This document shows positions 34,768 to 38,157 of a stretch of DNA of 38,157 nt, one piece after another (the first letter of the stretch is position 1; the number at the start of each line of letters is the position of its first letter). Made by a program: the position numbers and the translations under genes. The stretch is from positions 1-38,157 of the forward strand of contig JBBDWJ010000120.1 in the NCBI GenBank assembly GCA_040902925.1, given 5' to 3'. This DNA comes from JBBDWJ01 sp040902925 (GTDB lineage: Bacteria; Acidobacteriota; Terriglobia; Bryobacterales; UBA6623). The notes below the pieces were generated by a model that made no database searches, had not been told where the DNA came from, and saw only the letters and a list, made by a program, of their open reading frames with translations.

Positions 34768-37302
34768 ATGATCGGCCAAACCATCTCGCACTACCGCATC
34801 GTCGAGAAGCTCGGCGAAGGCGGCATGGGTGTCGTCTACAAGGCTGAGGATCTGAAACTGGGCCGCGCCGTGGCGTTGAAGTTTCTGCCGTCTCATCTGA
34901 TCGAAAGCGAAGAGCACAAAACCCGCTTTCTGCATGAGGCGCGGGCCGCCGCGGTGCTCGACCACTCCAACATCTGCACGGTTTACGAGATCGACGAGGC
35001 CAACGGGCAGACCTTTCTCGCCATGGCGTGCCTGGCAGGCCAGACGCTGCAGCAGAAGATCGCTGCGCGCCCGCTGCCACTCCAGGAAGCTCTCGACATC
35101 GCCCTGCAAATCGGCCAGGGTCTGCAGGCAGCCCATGAGAAAGGCATCGTGCACCGCGACATCAAGCCGGCCAACATCATGATCACGCCGCAAAACCAAG
35201 TGAAGATCATGGATTTCGGGCTGGCTCGGCTTAGCGATCGAACTCGCCTGACCGGGACTGGCACAAAGGTCGGCACGCCTGCCTACATGCCGCCGGAGCA
35301 GACCGAAGGCAGACCCACCGACCGGCGTAGCGACATCTGGGCGCTCGGAGTTGTGCTATACGAAATGATCAGCGGGCACGTGCCGTTTCCGGGCGGCAGC
35401 GAAGCAGCCGTCGCCCACGCGGTTCTCTATACGGATCCCGACCCGCTGACGGCACTGCGCAGCCATTTACCGATTGAGTTGGACCGCATCATCGACAAGG
35501 CCTTGTCCAAGGACGCCGCCGACCGCTACCAGCACGTCGATGAGATGCTCGTCGATCTGAAGCACTCAACACGGCGGCCAGCATCAGTGCAGCACCTCCC
35601 AGCTCGGGCCGACCCAGCTAGAGGTTCCTATCGGAGCAGGTGGAAAGTTGGAGCCTTTGCTGTCTTGATAGGGGTCGCCGTGGTGGGAGCTTGGTGGTAC
35701 CTGCGGTCAGGCCGGGAACCCCGAATGCCCTTTGGCGGTGCCACCTTCGCCCAACTCACCAGGCAACCCGGGCAAGAACTCTACCCAAGCCTTTCCCCAG
35801 ACGGCAAGTCCCTCGTCTATGCCAGCCCTGCTTCCGGTAACTGGGACATCTACCTGCAAAGGGTCGGTGGCAAAAACCCGATCAATCTGACGAAGGATTC
35901 GGCTTTCGATGACACCCAACCTGCGTTTTCTCCGGAAGGCGAGCGCATTGCGTTTCGATCCGAGAGGGAAGGCGGTGGGATCTTCCTTATGGGCGCCACC
36001 GGCGAGTCAGTCAAGCGGCTGGCTGATTTCGGCTACAACCCGGCTTGGTCCCCAATTGGGAACGATATTGTTTGCTCCACCGGATTGTTCATGCGGCCCG
36101 ACGCCCAGATCTCCTACGACGCCCGGCTGGTCCGGGTCGAGGTAGCTACTGGGGAAACACAGATCCTGAGTGGATCGGCAGCTTACGCATTCCAGCCGCA
36201 CTGGTCTCCAAATGGTCGCCGCATTGCCTACTGGCAACTGACTGGAGGGCGCCTCCAAGACATCGCGACGATTCCGGCTCAAGGAGGCGCTTCCGAAACG
36301 GTTACCGACGATCCTGCAGTGGACTGGAATCCCGTCTGGTCGCCAGATGGAAAGTACCTATACTATTCCAGCGACCGGGCTGGAAGTATGAACCTGTGGC
36401 GAGTCGCTATAGACGAAGAATCCGGCAAGCTGCTGGGACCACCGGAACCGATCACGACTCCTTCGCCCTATAGCGCCTACTTGAGTGTCCCCGGGATGGG
36501 CGGGAAAGTCGCCTACGTTCAGAAAGTTGAAACGTGGAATCTCTACAAGATCGGCTTCGATCCCGCGAGAGAAGTACCGTTGGGGCGACCCGTCGCACTG
36601 ACGGAAGGTTTGCAGCAGGTGCGGTATCCCGACGTATCGCCCGATGGCCAATGGATCGCGTTTGTCTCGTGGGGTAAGCGGGAAGACCTCTACCTGATGC
36701 GATCGGACGGGACCGGCCTTCGGCAGCTCACTGATGACGCCTACCTCACTCGCGGGCCCCGCTGGTCTCCGGATGGGAGACAGATCCTTTTCTTCACAAA
36801 CCGCAGCGGCAAATCTGAAGCCTGGACAATAAACCCTGATGGATCGCAGGCGCGGCAAGTAACTGATGATCCCGCAGGAGCCGTCACACACTCGATCTGG
36901 TCGCCAGACGGTCGTCGGACCGCGCATACGCAAGTCTCCAGTCCCACCGGTCTGAGGACCTTTATCCTCGATCCCACAAGGCCCTGGAGCCGACAAACAC
37001 CGCAAATGCTACCCCCTTTGTCGGAAGACACAGAAGCATCCTTTTGGCCTTACTCGTGGTCTCCCGATGGACGAAAGCTGGCCGGGCACCTCCAGCGTCG
37101 AGGTACTCGGGCCGGCGTCCTGGTCTATTCGTTTGACTCTCTCAAATTCGAGCGGTTGACCGAAGCGGGAGGCGCGCCGCGTTGGCTGAGTGACGGCCGG
37201 AGGTTGCTGTTTCAGCAGGAAGAAAAGATCCTCCTGGTGGACAGCCAGTCCAGGAGAACTCGAGAAGTCCTCTCCGTATTCCCCAATGAGATCGAGCAGT
37301 GA
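34768..37302 (+). CDS. Second membrane Ser/Thr protein kinase with TolB/PD40 propeller
   Basis: An 844-residue paralogue of the preceding kinase. GEGGMG (16-21), K38, HRDIKPAN (129-136), DFG (149-151) and GTPAYMPPEQ (169-178) show an intact kinase domain. A membrane helix spans about 293-312 (KVGAFAVLIGVAVVGAWWYL). The outer region has at least eight PD40 blades (YPSLSPDGKSLVYASP, WSPDGKYLYYSSDR, VSPDGQWIAFVS, WSPDGRQILFFTN). The first 25 codons are almost identical to the first kinase at the DNA level, while the propellers differ more, as expected if input domains diverge after tandem duplication. 214 bases separate the two genes. Confidence 0.92.
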   Translation: MIGQTISHYRIVEKLGEGGMGVVYKAEDLKLGRAVALKFLPSHLIESEEHKTRFLHEARAAAVLDHSNICTVYEIDEANGQTFLAMACLAGQTLQQKIAARPLPLQEALDIALQIGQGLQAAHEKGIVHRDIKPANIMITPQNQVKIMDFGLARLSDRTRLTGTGTKVGTPAYMPPEQTEGRPTDRRSDIWALGVVLYEMISGHVPFPGGSEAAVAHAVLYTDPDPLTALRSHLPIELDRIIDKALSKDAADRYQHVDEMLVDLKHSTRRPASVQHLPARADPARGSYRSRWKVGAFAVLIGVAVVGAWWYLRSGREPRMPFGGATFAQLTRQPGQELYPSLSPDGKSLVYASPASGNWDIYLQRVGGKNPINLTKDSAFDDTQPAFSPEGERIAFRSEREGGGIFLMGATGESVKRLADFGYNPAWSPIGNDIVCSTGLFMRPDAQISYDARLVRVEVATGETQILSGSAAYAFQPHWSPNGRRIAYWQLTGGRLQDIATIPAQGGASETVTDDPAVDWNPVWSPDGKYLYYSSDRAGSMNLWRVAIDEESGKLLGPPEPITTPSPYSAYLSVPGMGGKVAYVQKVETWNLYKIGFDPAREVPLGRPVALTEGLQQVRYPDVSPDGQWIAFVSWGKREDLYLMRSDGTGLRQLTDDAYLTRGPRWSPDGRQILFFTNRSGKSEAWTINPDGSQARQVTDDPAGAVTHSIWSPDGRRTAHTQVSSPTGLRTFILDPTRPWSRQTPQMLPPLSEDTEASFWPYSWSPDGRKLAGHLQRRGTRAGVLVYSFDSLKFERLTEAGGAPRWLSDGRRLLFQQEEKILLVDSQSRRTREVLSVFPNEIEQ

Positions 37303-37391
37303 TACGGGCTCTCACTAGACGACCAGATAATATGCTTTACGCAGGTCGTCACCGAAGCCGATATCTGGCTCATGAGCCTGGAGTAGCATGC

Positions 37392-37475
37392 ATGATCGGC
37401 CAAACCATCTCGCACTACCGCATCGTCGAGAAGCTCGGTGAAGGCGGTATGGGTGTGGTTTACATCGGGGCGTGA
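37392..37475 (+). pseudogene. 5' stub of a third Ser/Thr kinase gene
   Basis: ATG 37392 reads MIGQTISHYRIVEKLGEGGM then GVVY, identical to the other two kinases, but after GVVY the sequence leaves the family and stops at TGA 37473. From about 37478 repeat copy B follows. The stub keeps only the glycine loop and cannot be a kinase. Its first part matches the second kinase gene base for base; its last part (GGTGAAGGCGGTATGGGTG) matches the first kinase gene. Confidence 0.8.
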
Positions 37476-37731
37476 GGGACAGTCACCTTCGGGCGGCGGG
37501 GATAGCCTCTTAATATAATCTTAACAATCAGCGGTTGGCGAATGCCGACCGAATGGTTGCCCCGGGCGATAACGGCCCCCGGGCTGCGGGCGATCCAACT
37601 TCGATTTGCGACTCCGGCACGCCCGCCCAAGACGCGCAGCGTCGTCGGACAATAGCCCAGGGTGGAGCTTCTGGCGGAACCCTGGGTTACCGATTCCACC
37701 AAACGCCGCAGCCCTGAAGGGGCGGCGGAAA

Positions 37732-38138
37732 TCAGCCCAGCAGATATCGCTCGTCGTATTCCATCTGGTGGCGGGTCAGCAGGGAAACCAGCTCGTCTTC
37801 GAAACGGATACGGGTGTGGCGGTCTTGCTGCCGGGCGATGTAGCGCCGCACCGGCACGGTCCGGGACTGGCTCACGCTGAACGCCGCATAGCCGGCCTGC
37901 CATGCGAAGGATCGATCGCGACTGCGCACTTTGGTGCGAAGGGGACAGTCACCCGCGTAGATCCGTGGTCGATGGGGTGGTTGGGTGCGCTGGGTGACTG
38001 TCCCTTCAGGGTCGAGGCTTCGGACGATACCCCCACGTAGGCGAACAATTCGTTCCGCCAAGCCTCGTTGAGAGAGGCGCGACGCTCTTTGGTTGAGAAG
38101 AGGATATGCAGGAAGATTTGCGCGAAAGTCTGGGCCAT
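37732..38138 (-). pseudogene. REP-associated (IS200-like) tyrosine transposase relic, copy B
   Basis: The N-terminus is cleaner than in copy A: MAQTFAQIFLHILFSTKERR then ASLNEAWRNELFAYVG. The central HUH segment is absent; in its place is one hairpin element. The C-terminal third is complete: FAWQAGYAAFSVSQSRTVPV, RRYIARQQDRHTRIRFEDEL, MEYDERYLLG and stop. The two ends are in different frames (407 bases from start to stop). It is inactive. Confidence 0.75.
37941..38005. repeat. 65-bp hairpin element, copy 3
   Basis: Left arm GGGGACAGTCACCCG, right arm TGGGTGACTGTCCCT with changes at both ends, otherwise the same centre as the copies at 26393 and 26557. The left flank (GCACTTTGGTGCGAA) equals that of copy 1. 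Confidence 0.7.
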
Positions 38139-38157
38139 TTCCGCCGCCCCTTCAGGG

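Larger units (their letters stand above)
37500..38157. repeat. Repeat element copy B, continues past the window end
   Basis: Nearly identical to copy A (25941-26835) in the same orientation: TAATATAATCTTAACAATCA, left REP region, transposase relic, start of the right REP region. It has one 65-bp hairpin where copy A has two. A GGGACAGTCACC remnant lies at 37476-37487, at the junction with the broken kinase gene. Confidence 0.75.

Overview
The window looks like a chromosomal segment of a GC-rich Acidobacteriota bacterium, most likely a Solibacter/Bryobacter relative. This is inferred from gene content: Oar-type TonB-dependent receptors, serine/threonine kinases fused to TolB/PD40 propellers, a CadC-like regulator with a TPR tail, several DinB-like proteins and abundant REP/IS200-like relics. 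I have no marker gene or database search to confirm it.

Region 1 (1-20140) is mostly ordinary metabolism and envelope. It holds a small hypothetical gene, a DinB-family protein (minus strand), an Oar-like TonB-dependent receptor, nicotinate phosphoribosyltransferase (pncB), a thiolase/acyl-CoA dehydrogenase pair for fatty-acid oxidation, an exported DinB-like protein behind a perfect 17-bp palindrome, and a second TonB-dependent receptor. After these come a VapBC toxin-antitoxin pair, an M48-like metalloprotease whose HEXXH reads HNIAH, an exported M20 amidohydrolase, a short-chain dehydrogenase, and a two-gene molybdenum hydroxylase (2Fe-2S subunit plus Tat-exported large subunit) with a clear promoter.

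Region 2 (20140-25950) is accessory. After about 800 bases without a convincing gene there is a frameshifted brnT overlapping brnA, then a VapB-like antitoxin whose PIN toxin is cut to 30 residues. Next is a compact three-gene operon that I consider the most interesting item here: a trypco1-domain protein, a 939-residue fusion of trypsin-like protease, NACHT ATPase and helical C-terminus, and a dCMP-deaminase-like protein. It has the architecture of an NLR-like conflict (probably antiphage) system. I infer that the protease is the effector gated by the NACHT module, with the deaminase as a possible nucleotide-directed third arm.

Region 3 (25940-27660) is a graveyard of IS200/REP-associated tyrosine transposase relics. 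They are flanked by inverted REP sequences and repeatedly interrupted by a 65-bp hairpin element with GGGGACAGTCACCCG arms, followed by a row of at least eight different short hairpins.

Region 4 (27700-38157) holds a CadC-like winged-helix/TPR membrane regulator bracketed by imperfect 62-bp direct repeats, and a beta-helix protein gene with one in-frame TGA followed by a diheme cytochrome c-like gene. Then come two large Ser/Thr kinase-propeller genes and the 5' stub of a third kinase, cut off by a second copy of the transposase-relic element. The two copies of that element (about 25940 and 37500) are direct repeats bracketing roughly 11 kb.
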